In this document: piece after piece, positions 18,044-26,006 of the stretch
Layout: the number at the start of each line of letters is the position of its first letter
How positions within the stretch are numbered: the stretch's first letter is position 1
DNA from: Sporosarcina sp.
GTDB lineage: Bacteria; Bacillota; Bacilli; Bacillales_A; Planococcaceae
DNA: 64,000 nucleotides
Reading direction: 5' to 3'
Assembly (NCBI GenBank): GCA_029257435.1
Contig: JARIBI010000045.1
Coordinates: forward strand, 1 to 64,000
The notes under the pieces: generated by a model
Told to the model about the DNA's origin: nothing
The model's input: only the letters and a program-made list of their open reading frames with translations
The model's database searches: none
Program-made: the position numbers and the translations under genes

Positions 18044-19492
18044 ATGAATTCATTATTTACATCTAAGACGGAAGCAGAAGCATGGTTTGTAGACAAGTTT
18101 GGTACTGGGGAAACGTTTGATGCTGTTACAAGGGAAATTCATTTATGGAAAATGCCGATTCTTCTTCTGTACATCAATGGTCTTGTCGATGGGCAGACGA
18201 TTACAACGTTATTGACTGAAATGCAAAATGCAGACAGAGGGGACGAAGCTTCTCACCATTCAGGTGAGAAGTTGCTCTCCTACTTCCCATATCATGCAGT
18301 AGAACAGCCAAAAAGCAGGGATGAGTTTTTAACATCTATTTTGAGTGGTCTTGCGGGATTCGTAACTGAAGATGGTTTCACATTCCTTATAGACATTAGA
18401 AGTTACCCGGGAAGACAACCGGAAGAACCTGATAATGAAAAAGTAATAAGAGGGTCACGGGACGGGTTTACTGAAAATATTCTCCAAAATACAACGTTGA
18501 TTAGAAGAAGGCTGCGGACACCCGAACTTCGATTTGAAATGCATAAAGTTTCTGCAATCGGCAAAACTGATGTGGCCATTGCCTATATTAAAGGGGCAGC
18601 CAATGAAGAGATGCTGGACGGAATTCGTAAAAGAATGGATGAAATTGAAACAGATGGCCTCACAATGACTGATAAGTCTCTAGAAGAGTTTCTTTTCAAG
18701 CAGAGATTTAACCCGATGCCATTTGTTCGATACACCGAACGACCGGACATTTGTGCTGCGAACCTATTAGAGGGTCGTATTGCCTTAATTGTCGACACCT
18801 CACCATCTGCTATCCTCGTGCCGACTACCATCTTCGATCATTTGCAGCATGCTGAAGAATACCGACAGACGCCATTTATAGGAACGTTCATACGAATGAT
18901 ACGAATGACGGGTGCCCTCTTTAGTCTTTTGTTGCTGCCATTTTGGTACCTGCTGGCAACAAAAACGCAATACATTCCTCAATTTATGCAGTATATCGGA
19001 CCGGATGACCCTGGAGCAGTACCTCTATTTGTCCAATTGCTATTAGCCGATTTAGGAATCGAAGTGTTGCGAATGGCCGCCATTCATACACCAACCCCGA
19101 TGACGACCGCCATGGGGTTAGTTGCAGCAATTGTAATTGGGCAAGTAGCGATTGATGTAGGTCTCTTTACGCCAGAAGTCGTGCTTTACGTTGCAGTTAG
19201 TGCAATTTTAACCTTTGCCATTCCATCTTATGAATTGAGTATTACCACCAAGATATTCAGGATTGCTTTACTAATTGGGGCTGCAGTCGCCGGTGGACCA
19301 GGTTTTTTCATTATGCTTGCTCTGTTGTTCTTTTACTTAAGTTCGATGAAGCCTTTAAACGTCCCCTATTTATGGCCGGCACTACCATTTTTCCCAAAAG
19401 CAATGTTGCGTGTAATCCTGCGCCAGCCAATGACACAAGATTCACCAAGACCGTTTATTGTGGAATCTCCAGATCGAGATAGAATGCCATAA
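18044..19492 (+). CDS. spoVAF: stage V sporulation protein AF (GerA-family membrane protein)
   Basis: A 482-residue protein of the GerA/SpoVAF family. The soluble N-terminal half (1-270) contains GSRDGFTENILQNTTLIRRRLR and RIALIVDTSPSAILVPTT, both family hallmarks. The C-terminal half has about five membrane segments. SpoVAF acts with germinant receptors in the spore inner membrane. It starts at the base after the sigF stop, with GCGAGGG inside sigF as ribosome site, so it is coupled to sigF. In B. subtilis spoVAA to spoVAE lie between sigF and spoVAF; all are missing here. lysA follows, as in B. subtilis. Confidence 0.9.
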   Translation: MNSLFTSKTEAEAWFVDKFGTGETFDAVTREIHLWKMPILLLYINGLVDGQTITTLLTEMQNADRGDEASHHSGEKLLSYFPYHAVEQPKSRDEFLTSILSGLAGFVTEDGFTFLIDIRSYPGRQPEEPDNEKVIRGSRDGFTENILQNTTLIRRRLRTPELRFEMHKVSAIGKTDVAIAYIKGAANEEMLDGIRKRMDEIETDGLTMTDKSLEEFLFKQRFNPMPFVRYTERPDICAANLLEGRIALIVDTSPSAILVPTTIFDHLQHAEEYRQTPFIGTFIRMIRMTGALFSLLLLPFWYLLATKTQYIPQFMQYIGPDDPGAVPLFVQLLLADLGIEVLRMAAIHTPTPMTTAMGLVAAIVIGQVAIDVGLFTPEVVLYVAVSAILTFAIPSYELSITTKIFRIALLIGAAVAGGPGFFIMLALLFFYLSSMKPLNVPYLWPALPFFPKAMLRVILRQPMTQDSPRPFIVESPDRDRMP

Positions 19493-19510
19493 ACAATTGC
19501 CTGACCTCAA

Positions 19511-19548
19511 GAGTTGTGATAAATTTGTCCATAGACAACTCCCTTTTC
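19511..19548 (+). terminator. possible weak terminator after spoVAF
   Basis: GAGTTGT (19511-19517) pairs with ACAACTC (19535-19541), followed by CCTTTTCT. The loop is 17 bases and the T tract interrupted, so efficiency is doubtful. Confidence 0.4.
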
Positions 19549-19602
19549 TGAAACAGCAGTAAGGGGAGATTTATCGCAATTAATGGAGTGGGGGCGTGGA
19601 CG

Positions 19603-20928
19603 ATGGACTTATATGGAACTCAAAAAGTGAACGAAAAAGGACATTTAGTTATTGGCGGGACAGACGCCGTTGACCTTGCGCATGTTTATGGTACACCGCT
19701 CGTCGTCTATGATACTGCGTTATTTCGGAAGCGGGCCGCAGGTTTTCAAGAAACGTTTAAAAAAATGGGGATCCAAGCCCAAGTAGCTTATGCGAGCAAA
19801 GCATTCTCTTCGATTGCTATTTATGAATTAGCAGCTCAAGAAGGATTGTCCTTAGACGTTGTCTCTGGAGGAGAATTGTTTACAGCCGCGAAAGCGAATT
19901 TCCCGAGGGAACGCATTCACTTCCATGGAAATAACAAGAGCTATATGGAATTGAACTATGCTTTTGATGAAAAAATAGGCTGTATTGTCGTCGATAATTT
20001 TTTAGAACTTTCAATGGTTAAAGAAATCGCAGCTACAAGAAGACAACAAATGAAAATTTTGCTGAGAGTCACACCAGGCGTCGAAGCACACACACATGAT
20101 TTCATTACAACTGGACAAGAGGATTCGAAGTTCGGTTTTGACTTGAAAAACGGTCAAGCAGATAAAGCGTTTGAACTTGCTTATGATGAACCGTACCTTC
20201 AACTACTGGGACTGCATTGTCATATTGGTTCTCAGATTTTTGAGACGGATGCTTTTACTCATGCAGCAGAAGCATTGATGGAAAAAATGCAAGTATGGAA
20301 AGATAGCTATTCGTTTGTATGCACCGTTCTGAATTTAGGTGGAGGTTTCGGCATCCGTTACACTGAAGAGGACCATCCTTTGGAACCTGCTCAGTACGTA
20401 GCGAAAATGGCTGAAGTCGTACTTGAACTGTCGAAGAGTTGGAACTATCCACTCCCTGAAATTTGGATAGAACCGGGTCGTTCTCTTGTAGGTGATGCGG
20501 GGACAACCCTTTACACAGCTGGAAGTGAAAAAGAAGTGCCTGGAGTGCGCACATACATTGCAGTCGATGGTGGGATGTCGGATAACATCCGCCCTGCACT
20601 ATATAATGCAAACTATACGGCGGCAGTTGCAAATCGCATGACTTCGCTTCATGATACTACTGTCACGATTGCAGGGAAGTGCTGTGAATCAGGAGATAAG
20701 CTCATAGTTGATGCGAAACTTCCTGATGTTACTGAAGGCGATATCCTCGCTATTTTTTGTACAGGAGCGTATACGTATTCGATGGCTGGTAATTACAATA
20801 GATTACCTCGCCCTGCTGTTGTTTTTGCAGAAGAGGGGCAGCACCAGCTTGTCATTAGACGAGAAACGTATGAAGATATTTCTCGTTTAGATCTCTCCTT
20901 GCAACAGAAGGTGAGGAAAGAATCGTAA
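19603..20928 (+). CDS. lysA: diaminopimelate decarboxylase
   Basis: A 441-residue PLP enzyme making L-lysine from meso-diaminopimelate. The PLP lysine is K66 in VAYASKAFSS. HCHIGSQIFE and GGGFGIRY bind PLP phosphate, EPGRSLVG is conserved, and CCESGD holds the active-site cysteine of the partner subunit. The ATG at 19603 has GGAGTGGGGG before it. Linkage to the spoIIA region is conserved in Bacillus; it removes diaminopimelate from the spore cortex precursor pool. A tiny ORF overlaps its stop. Confidence 0.96.
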   Translation: MDLYGTQKVNEKGHLVIGGTDAVDLAHVYGTPLVVYDTALFRKRAAGFQETFKKMGIQAQVAYASKAFSSIAIYELAAQEGLSLDVVSGGELFTAAKANFPRERIHFHGNNKSYMELNYAFDEKIGCIVVDNFLELSMVKEIAATRRQQMKILLRVTPGVEAHTHDFITTGQEDSKFGFDLKNGQADKAFELAYDEPYLQLLGLHCHIGSQIFETDAFTHAAEALMEKMQVWKDSYSFVCTVLNLGGGFGIRYTEEDHPLEPAQYVAKMAEVVLELSKSWNYPLPEIWIEPGRSLVGDAGTTLYTAGSEKEVPGVRTYIAVDGGMSDNIRPALYNANYTAAVANRMTSLHDTTVTIAGKCCESGDKLIVDAKLPDVTEGDILAIFCTGAYTYSMAGNYNRLPRPAVVFAEEGQHQLVIRRETYEDISRLDLSLQQKVRKES

Positions 20929-21032
20929 TGAAAAAGCGTAACCTTTTATTGTTTTTGGGAATTGTCGTCATGGCGTTAGTATGGGGAGCGGTCTATTGGT
21001 ATTTTGTTGTTCCAATTATCGATCCTCGCTAA
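20928..21032 (+). CDS. 34-residue single-pass membrane peptide
   Basis: The ATG overlaps the lysA stop (TAATG), with GTGAGGAAAG as ribosome site within lysA. The product has a basic start MKKRN, a hydrophobic helix of about 22 residues (LLLFLGIVVMALVWGAVYWYFVV) broken only by glycines, and ends PIIDPR. This charge pattern predicts one transmembrane segment. I do not recognise the peptide. Translational coupling, good initiation signals and clean composition argue that it is real, but its shortness leaves doubt. Confidence 0.55.
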   Translation: MKKRNLLLFLGIVVMALVWGAVYWYFVVPIIDPR

Positions 21033-21040
21033 GCCTATAG

Positions 21041-21069
21041 TTGATAAATGATGGACATTCCTGTAAAAT
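21041..21069 (+). promoter_or_regulatory. promoter of ribT
   Basis: TTGATA (21041-21046), exactly 17 bases, then TAAAAT (21064-21069). The ribT start is 37 bases downstream. Confidence 0.65.
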
Positions 21070-21105
21070 CGAGCAGATAGTAATATTGAAAGTGAAGGGA
21101 TACCC

Positions 21106-21474
21106 ATGAAACTTGTTCGTTATAAAAAAACGTATCACAAAATAGCAATGGGATTTCTTTCATACAGTTCCGGGGATCAGCCTGTCAGACAACTACAAGA
21201 AACAATGACACGCTATGAAACAGACGATAACTGGGAAATGTATTTAGTTAAAGAACAAGAAGATCTCATTGGAATTGTCGGTGCTGAAGTTGCAGACCAT
21301 TCTTTTGTCGTTCAACATCTTTCCATCAATCCCTCTTTCAGAGGAGAAGGAATCGGAAAAGAGATGGTTGCTAAGTTGCAAGAAGAATTTCCAGACAAAA
21401 CGCCCTATGGGAATGAATATACGGATGCATTTGTCAGCAAATGTGTTCTGGAAGAAACAAGAGCGGAACGCTAA
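21106..21474 (+). CDS. ribT: RibT-like GNAT acetyltransferase
   Basis: A 122-residue GNAT-fold protein. The start MKLVRYKKTYHKIAMGFLSY and the acetyl-CoA loop region VQHLSINPSFRGEGIGKEMV closely resemble B. subtilis RibT, the last gene of the riboflavin operon. Its substrate is unknown. Here it has its own promoter and no ribD, ribE, ribA or ribH beside it. AGTGAAGGG lies before the ATG. Its stop overlaps that of the convergent ypuF by 4 bases. Confidence 0.82.
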   Translation: MKLVRYKKTYHKIAMGFLSYSSGDQPVRQLQETMTRYETDDNWEMYLVKEQEDLIGIVGAEVADHSFVVQHLSINPSFRGEGIGKEMVAKLQEEFPDKTPYGNEYTDAFVSKCVLEETRAER

Positions 21475-21983
21475 CGTCCGCTCTTCTTCTTTTCGTCTCG
21501 AAGTTTTAGAATATCACTTCTATCTCGTAGCATATGTTTATGAATAACGTCATCGCTTCCGCTTAAGAGTAAATCAAGGTTTGGCTTGGTTCTGTGAACT
21601 GCGTCTTTTAGTTTCTGTGATTGGATCATGATTTCGAATGCTCTGAATGGCTGCTCGTTTGAAATCTCTGATTTTGCAAAAGTTACGTCTGAAATTAGTT
21701 GATCAAAATCAACAATGTCCTTATATTCATCGTAAACAGGAGGCAGTGAGATGAATCGATGAAGCGCTTTTGAGATAGTTCTAGAACCTCCATCCAGGTT
21801 TCCGCGTCTCCAATGATACATCCCGGTAGACAGCAGAATATAGGCGGTAAGCGGATGAGATTTTGAGTATCCGGGAATCGACTTCCAATACTCTTCTAAC
21901 ACTTCATGGCCCTCGAAATAGTCTTGGTTGTCATTAAAATAAACAAGAAACTCCACGAAGAGCGGATGAAAATAAGGGTGCAT
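21471..21983 (-). CDS. ypuF: DUF309 protein YpuF
   Basis: A 170-residue DUF309 protein of unknown function. The domain signature FNDNQDYFEGHEVLEEYWK (about 16-34) and the helical GMYHWRRGNLDGGSRTISKAL segment are present. The fold is an all-helical metal-binding-like bundle; the conserved HE and W residues are visible. The ATG at 21983 follows GAAAGGAGTG. It sits between ribT and scpA as in B. subtilis, but on the opposite strand to both neighbours. Confidence 0.85.
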   Translation of the reverse strand: MHPYFHPLFVEFLVYFNDNQDYFEGHEVLEEYWKSIPGYSKSHPLTAYILLSTGMYHWRRGNLDGGSRTISKALHRFISLPPVYDEYKDIVDFDQLISDVTFAKSEISNEQPFRAFEIMIQSQKLKDAVHRTKPNLDLLLSGSDDVIHKHMLRDRSDILKLRDEKKKSGR

Positions 21984-22034
21984 ATCGTCACTCCTTTCAT
22001 GAGTCCATCTGCTGTGAGCAGAAAAGGTGAAAAA

Positions 22035-22796
22035 ATGTCTTATAATGTAAAGCTGGATGCATTTGAAGGTCCACTCGATCTATTGCTGCATCTGATCAAT
22101 CGATTGGAAATTGATATTTATGATATTCCAATGGCGCAGCTGACAAACCAATACATAGAACATTTGCATGCAATGCGTGTACTTGAACTCGATGAGCTAA
22201 GTGAATACCTGGTTCTTGCTGCTACGTTGATAGAAATCAAAAGCAAAATGCTGCTTCCCGTACATGAAGGCGATGTATTCGATGACGAAGGGCAAGAATT
22301 CGATATGGAAGAAGATCCTCGTGAAGAATTGATTGCACGAATTCTCGAGTACAAAAAGTTCAAGGAAGCAGCTGTTCAACTAAAAGAGTCTGCTGACGAA
22401 CGCGCAGTTCACTTTACGAAACCACCAACAGAAGTGGATGCGTACGGGGTCATCAATCCAATTGACCCAGGAGATGAACTCAACGTGTTCGATCTTATAG
22501 GTGCATTCCAGCGTATGCTTCAGCGCAGGAGACTGAAAGCACCTATGACAGCCAGTATAACAAATAATGAAATCTCTGTCGGTGATAAGATGGACGAAAT
22601 CATGAGCCGGGTAGAACGTAAAGGCGGCACGTGTGATTTTGAAGAGTTGTTTGAAGAAGGTGACATTAGCGGGTTGATCATCACATTTTTGTCAATCCTA
22701 GAGCTGATGAAGCGAAGCGATATCATTGTAGAACAACACGGAAACTTTGACAGATTACAGATAAGAATGCAAATGGAGGAACAATCGCATGAATGA
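22035..22796 (+). CDS. scpA: segregation and condensation protein A
   Basis: A 253-residue kleisin that bridges the SMC dimer and binds ScpB. The N-terminal YNVKLDAFEGPLDLLLHLINRLEIDIYDIPMAQL is highly conserved and contacts the SMC neck. The C-terminal winged helix (about 170-245) binds the SMC cap. The start at 22035 follows AAAAGGTG; the longer open frame overlaps ypuF. It overlaps scpB by 8 bases. Confidence 0.95.
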   Translation: MSYNVKLDAFEGPLDLLLHLINRLEIDIYDIPMAQLTNQYIEHLHAMRVLELDELSEYLVLAATLIEIKSKMLLPVHEGDVFDDEGQEFDMEEDPREELIARILEYKKFKEAAVQLKESADERAVHFTKPPTEVDAYGVINPIDPGDELNVFDLIGAFQRMLQRRRLKAPMTASITNNEISVGDKMDEIMSRVERKGGTCDFEELFEEGDISGLIITFLSILELMKRSDIIVEQHGNFDRLQIRMQMEEQSHE

Positions 22797-23394
22797 ACGT
22801 GATACTCTAGCGGCTACCCTAGAAAGTTTTCTTTTCGTTGCAGGTGAAGAAGGGCTGACGTTAAAACAACTTGCTGCATTGACTATTTCTACTGAAGGTG
22901 AAGTGTCAGAGGCGTTGGAACAGTTGCTTAAAGGATACGAAGAACGGAAAAATAGCGGAATTACATTGCGTCAGTATGGCGGAGTCTTTCAACTCGTTAC
23001 TAAAGCGGAATATGCAGAAGACATCAAGCGTTTGTTTGAAAACCCTCCTTCTAAAATGATGACACAGGCAGCACTTGAAGTGCTGGCAATTATTGCATAC
23101 AAACAGCCGGTCACTCGAGTGGAAGTGGATGATGTCCGGGGAGTGAAATCTGAACGAGCCATCCAGACTCTTTCCTCCAAAGGATTTATCATGGAAAAAG
23201 GCCGTTTAGAAGCTAGCGGCCGACCAATACTTTACGCAACGACTGCTTATTTCTTAGATCGTTTCGGATTAAACTCACTAGAGGATTTACCGCCTTTGCT
23301 TCAAGAAGCGGAAGAAGATGAAGACACTGACTTATTCTTAACGAAGTTCCAGGACATACTAGAAGCACAAGAAGAAGGAGGAAATAGTGTTTGA
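22789..23394 (+). CDS. scpB: segregation and condensation protein B
   Basis: A 201-residue ScpB with two winged-helix domains. ALEVLAIIAYKQPVTRVEVDDVRGV is the family core, and LEASGRPILYATTAYFLDRFGL closes the second domain. It forms a dimer on ScpA in the SMC complex. The start ATG has GGAGGAACAATCGC inside scpA. It overlaps the next gene by 4 bases. Confidence 0.95.
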   Translation: MNERDTLAATLESFLFVAGEEGLTLKQLAALTISTEGEVSEALEQLLKGYEERKNSGITLRQYGGVFQLVTKAEYAEDIKRLFENPPSKMMTQAALEVLAIIAYKQPVTRVEVDDVRGVKSERAIQTLSSKGFIMEKGRLEASGRPILYATTAYFLDRFGLNSLEDLPPLLQEAEEDEDTDLFLTKFQDILEAQEEGGNSV

Positions 23395-24395
23395 AAAAAG
23401 TGCTGGCAATACTAATGCTTTGTGCTTCAATTGTACTCATGCCGATTCCAACAGCGACTGCTGCGGTTAACACATCATGGGTGGTGATCGATGCAGACAC
23501 CGGAAGAATATTGGATGGGGCTAATCCTCATGCACAGTTACCGATTGCGAGCTTAACAAAAATATGGACCGCACTGACATTTATAGAATTAGAGCCAACG
23601 GAAGAAAAAACTGTAATCTCTTCTCAGGCTGCATCAGCAGAAGGCTCATCCATTTACTTAGAGCCAGGCAGTGAGGTTTCTACAAATGAGTTATTGCACG
23701 GACTTATGCTGAGATCAGGAAATGATGCGGCCATGGCCCTTGCTGAACACGCGGGAGGTTCAGAAGAGGGTTTTGTACATCTGATGAACGAACAAGCGGA
23801 ACTTTATGGCCTGACGAATACCCACTTTACAAATCCATCAGGTCTGCATGATGAAAAGCATCTTTCTACCGCGTATGATACTGCGATGATGCTCTATTTC
23901 GGAATGCAAAATGATGCGTTCCGGGACATTGCCTCTGCAGAACGATACACCCGGACAGGTGAACAACCTGGCGTTTGGGAAAACAAGCATCGTCTGATTA
24001 CATCTGATACAGATGCGGTCGCGGGTAAAACAGGATTTACAAAAGCGGCTGGCAGGACATTAGCGACCTACTTCGAAAAAAATGGCAAGAAAGTGATCGT
24101 TGTGACATTGAACAGTGGAAATGACTGGAACATTCACAAATCACTTGCCTCTAAAGTTTTTAAGGAGTACTCAATCGTAACAATTGCTAAAAAAGGCGAG
24201 TATTCGGTATTGCCTGGCATCACAGCACATCTCAAAAAACCTATAAAAGTGTTGCTGAATCAGGAAGAGAAGAGTAAAGTTAGTTCAGTCATGCGGATTC
24301 CGCGGAATGAGACGCAATCATCATTTGGTCAATGGACAGTTTCGCTCGATCAAGAGCCATTGGTGACTGCGGAAGTTGAACTTAAACGCGATTGA
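23391..24395 (+). CDS. D-alanyl-D-alanine carboxypeptidase (DacB/DacF type)
   Basis: A 334-residue penicillin-binding protein of the S11 family. A signal peptide of about 25 residues ends at TATAA. The active-site motifs are S54-x-x-K57 (ASLTK), S109-G-N111 (RSGND) and K213-T-G (GKTGFT). It removes the terminal D-Ala from muropeptides outside the membrane. The start is TTG, overlapping the scpB stop, with GGAGGAAATAG before it. B. subtilis has dacB near this position, so a sporulation role is likely; dacF is not found before spoIIAA here. Which paralogue it is stays open. Confidence 0.88.
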   Translation: MKKVLAILMLCASIVLMPIPTATAAVNTSWVVIDADTGRILDGANPHAQLPIASLTKIWTALTFIELEPTEEKTVISSQAASAEGSSIYLEPGSEVSTNELLHGLMLRSGNDAAMALAEHAGGSEEGFVHLMNEQAELYGLTNTHFTNPSGLHDEKHLSTAYDTAMMLYFGMQNDAFRDIASAERYTRTGEQPGVWENKHRLITSDTDAVAGKTGFTKAAGRTLATYFEKNGKKVIVVTLNSGNDWNIHKSLASKVFKEYSIVTIAKKGEYSVLPGITAHLKKPIKVLLNQEEKSKVSSVMRIPRNETQSSFGQWTVSLDQEPLVTAEVELKRD

Positions 24396-24443
24396 AATCT
24401 TTTTGTCTGAAAAAGATACCTAGAACGTTGAAAACTTGTGCAG

Positions 24444-24471
24444 CAGAGGACTCTTAAAGCCTCTGTTTTTT
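24444..24471 (+). terminator. terminator after the carboxypeptidase gene
   Basis: CAGAGG (24444-24449) pairs with CCTCTG (24460-24465), followed by six T. The 210-base gap to rluB contains no gene; B. subtilis has spmA-spmB in this interval. Confidence 0.75.
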
Positions 24472-24547
24472 CTATTTATACGAAAAAGTGGATACGCTAG
24501 TGGAGAGAGATCGTTTTCCTTCATTTCAAGCCGGTTAGGCGGTCTCC

Positions 24548-24576
24548 TTTTCATTTGTATAAAAATATGACATAAT
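24548..24576 (+). promoter_or_regulatory. candidate promoter of rluB
   Basis: TTTTCA (24548-24553), 17 bases, then CATAAT (24571-24576) with extended -10 TGA. It lies 30 bases before the rluB start. Confidence 0.5.
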
Positions 24577-24605
24577 TTTTGAGACTGAAGAATGAGGTGA
24601 CGGAA

Positions 24606-25337
24606 TTGGAAAGACTACAAAAAGTATTAGCGCGTGCCGGTGTTGCATCCCGGAGAAAAGCAGAAGGATTAATTCTGGAAGGCAAAGTGAAAGTGAATGG
24701 ATCCGTTGTAACGGAGCTTGGTACAAAGGTGTCGACTTCTGATAGAGTTGAAGTTGAAGGCATTCAAGTTGTAAAAGAAACATTCGTCTATTATTTGTTA
24801 TATAAACCAAGAGGCTATATCTCTACGGTGCACGATGAAAAGGGACGAAAAACAGTATTAGACCTCCTTCCGGGGGTTGAGCAGCGGATTTTCCCTGTTG
24901 GCCGTTTGGATTACGACACTTCAGGTGTGATTATCATGACAAATGACGGGGACTTTTCATATACCATGACACATCCTAAGTTTGGTATCCGTAAGCAGTA
25001 CATTGCGAAAGTGAAAGGTGTCCCAACCCGGGAAGCACTGAAGAAGCTTGAGAATGGAATTGTACTTGAAGACGGCTTAACTGCTCCTGCAAACGTTAAA
25101 ATGCGTTCAATGGATAAAAAAGCCCAAACTGCCCTTATTGAAATTACAATTTCGGAAGGGAAAAACCGACAAGTTCGCCGGATGTTCGATGCTATCGGCT
25201 GTCCAGTCGTGAAATTGCGCCGTGAATCATTTGCGAACCTGACAACAATAGGATTAAATGCAGGGGAAGCGCGTGAGTTGACTACCCATGAAGTGAAACA
25301 ACTGCGTGTTCTTGCGGAAACCGGTAAAATTGGCTGA
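24606..25337 (+). CDS. rluB: 23S rRNA pseudouridine synthase RluB
   Basis: A 243-residue RsuA-type pseudouridine synthase. The S4 RNA-binding domain is at 1-60 (LQKVLARAGVASRRKAE). The catalytic aspartate is D102 in GRLDYDTSG, with TNDGDFSYTMTHP after it. EGKNRQVRRMFDAIG and VVKLRRESF are conserved C-terminal motifs. It modifies U in 23S rRNA helix 89 (E. coli U2605). The TTG at 24606 follows GAGGTGACGG; the longer frame lacks a site. It precedes resA as in B. subtilis. Confidence 0.93.
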   Translation: MERLQKVLARAGVASRRKAEGLILEGKVKVNGSVVTELGTKVSTSDRVEVEGIQVVKETFVYYLLYKPRGYISTVHDEKGRKTVLDLLPGVEQRIFPVGRLDYDTSGVIIMTNDGDFSYTMTHPKFGIRKQYIAKVKGVPTREALKKLENGIVLEDGLTAPANVKMRSMDKKAQTALIEITISEGKNRQVRRMFDAIGCPVVKLRRESFANLTTIGLNAGEARELTTHEVKQLRVLAETGKIG

Positions 25338-25361
25338 TTTGTGACACAAATGTTTCACAAA
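25337..25361 (+). promoter_or_regulatory. paired TTTGTG/CACAAA elements upstream of resA
   Basis: A perfect 15-base palindrome ATTTGTGACACAAAT (25337-25351) is followed by TTTCACAAA (25353-25361), whose complement TTTGTGAAA matches the ResD half-site TTTGTGAAT closely. They lie about 40-65 bases before the resA -10, a place for an activator. Confidence 0.5.
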
Positions 25362-25397
25362 ACACTCATGAACTAAGCCGATTAAAAAATACTTCTT

Positions 25398-25406
25398 TGT
25401 TATAAT
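25398..25406 (+). promoter_or_regulatory. extended -10 promoter of resA
   Basis: TGTTATAAT is a perfect -10 with TGn extension. The -35 is poor, which fits an activated promoter. An 8-bp inverted repeat AATACTTC/GAAGTATT (25388-25395 and 25428-25435) brackets it. Confidence 0.6.
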
Positions 25407-25454
25407 TGAGGATGCTATGTACGATTCGAAGTATTATTGTGAGGGGGTAGTGAA

Positions 25455-25991
25455 GTGGCTAAGATGAACAAAAAGAAGAAGCGCCTAATTATTAGAGGAG
25501 CGATCTTACTAATCTTGGCGGCAGCCATTGTCTTTGCACTTACTTCTAAGAAAGAAACAAAAGTGCTTGCTGTCGGAGATAAAGCGCCGAACTTTGAATT
25601 GTTGAATATGGATGGGGAAAAAGTGAAACTCTCTGATTACGAAGGACAAGGCGTGTTTTTGAATTTTTGGGGAACATGGTGCCCTCCGTGTAAAAAAGAA
25701 ATGCCGTATATTGAAAAACATTTCAAAGAATTCACGAACAAAGGAGTCCAAGTTCTATCGGTGAATATTGGCGAATCCGAATTTAAAGTGGAAACGTTTA
25801 TTAACCAATATGAATTGACATTCCCGGTCCTTATCGACAAAAACAAAAGTGTGAGCCGGAACAGTTATAATGTAGTTCCGCTGCCGACAACGATGCTGAT
25901 CGACAAAAATGGTGACGTTAAAAAAATTATTACGCGTGAAATGAGCGAAGCTGAAATTGTGTCTCTTATGGAGAGCATTCAACCCGAATAA
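25455..25991 (+). CDS. resA: thiol-disulfide oxidoreductase ResA
   Basis: A 178-residue membrane-anchored thioredoxin-fold protein. The basic start and one membrane helix (about 12-29) place the domain outside the cell. The redox motif is WCPPC with C76 and C79. It reduces the apocytochrome c CxxCH thiols so that heme can be attached. The GTG at 25455 has GAGGGGG 7 bases upstream. First gene of resABC. Confidence 0.95.
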   Translation: MAKMNKKKKRLIIRGAILLILAAAIVFALTSKKETKVLAVGDKAPNFELLNMDGEKVKLSDYEGQGVFLNFWGTWCPPCKKEMPYIEKHFKEFTNKGVQVLSVNIGESEFKVETFINQYELTFPVLIDKNKSVSRNSYNVVPLPTTMLIDKNGDVKKIITREMSEAEIVSLMESIQPE

Positions 25992-26006
25992 GGAGCATGG
26001 TATCCA

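Noticed and set aside
25338..25361. Rex operator upstream of resA
   Set aside because: TTGTGA and TCACAA halves are there but their spacing is too wide for a Rex site; ResD-type half-sites explain it better.
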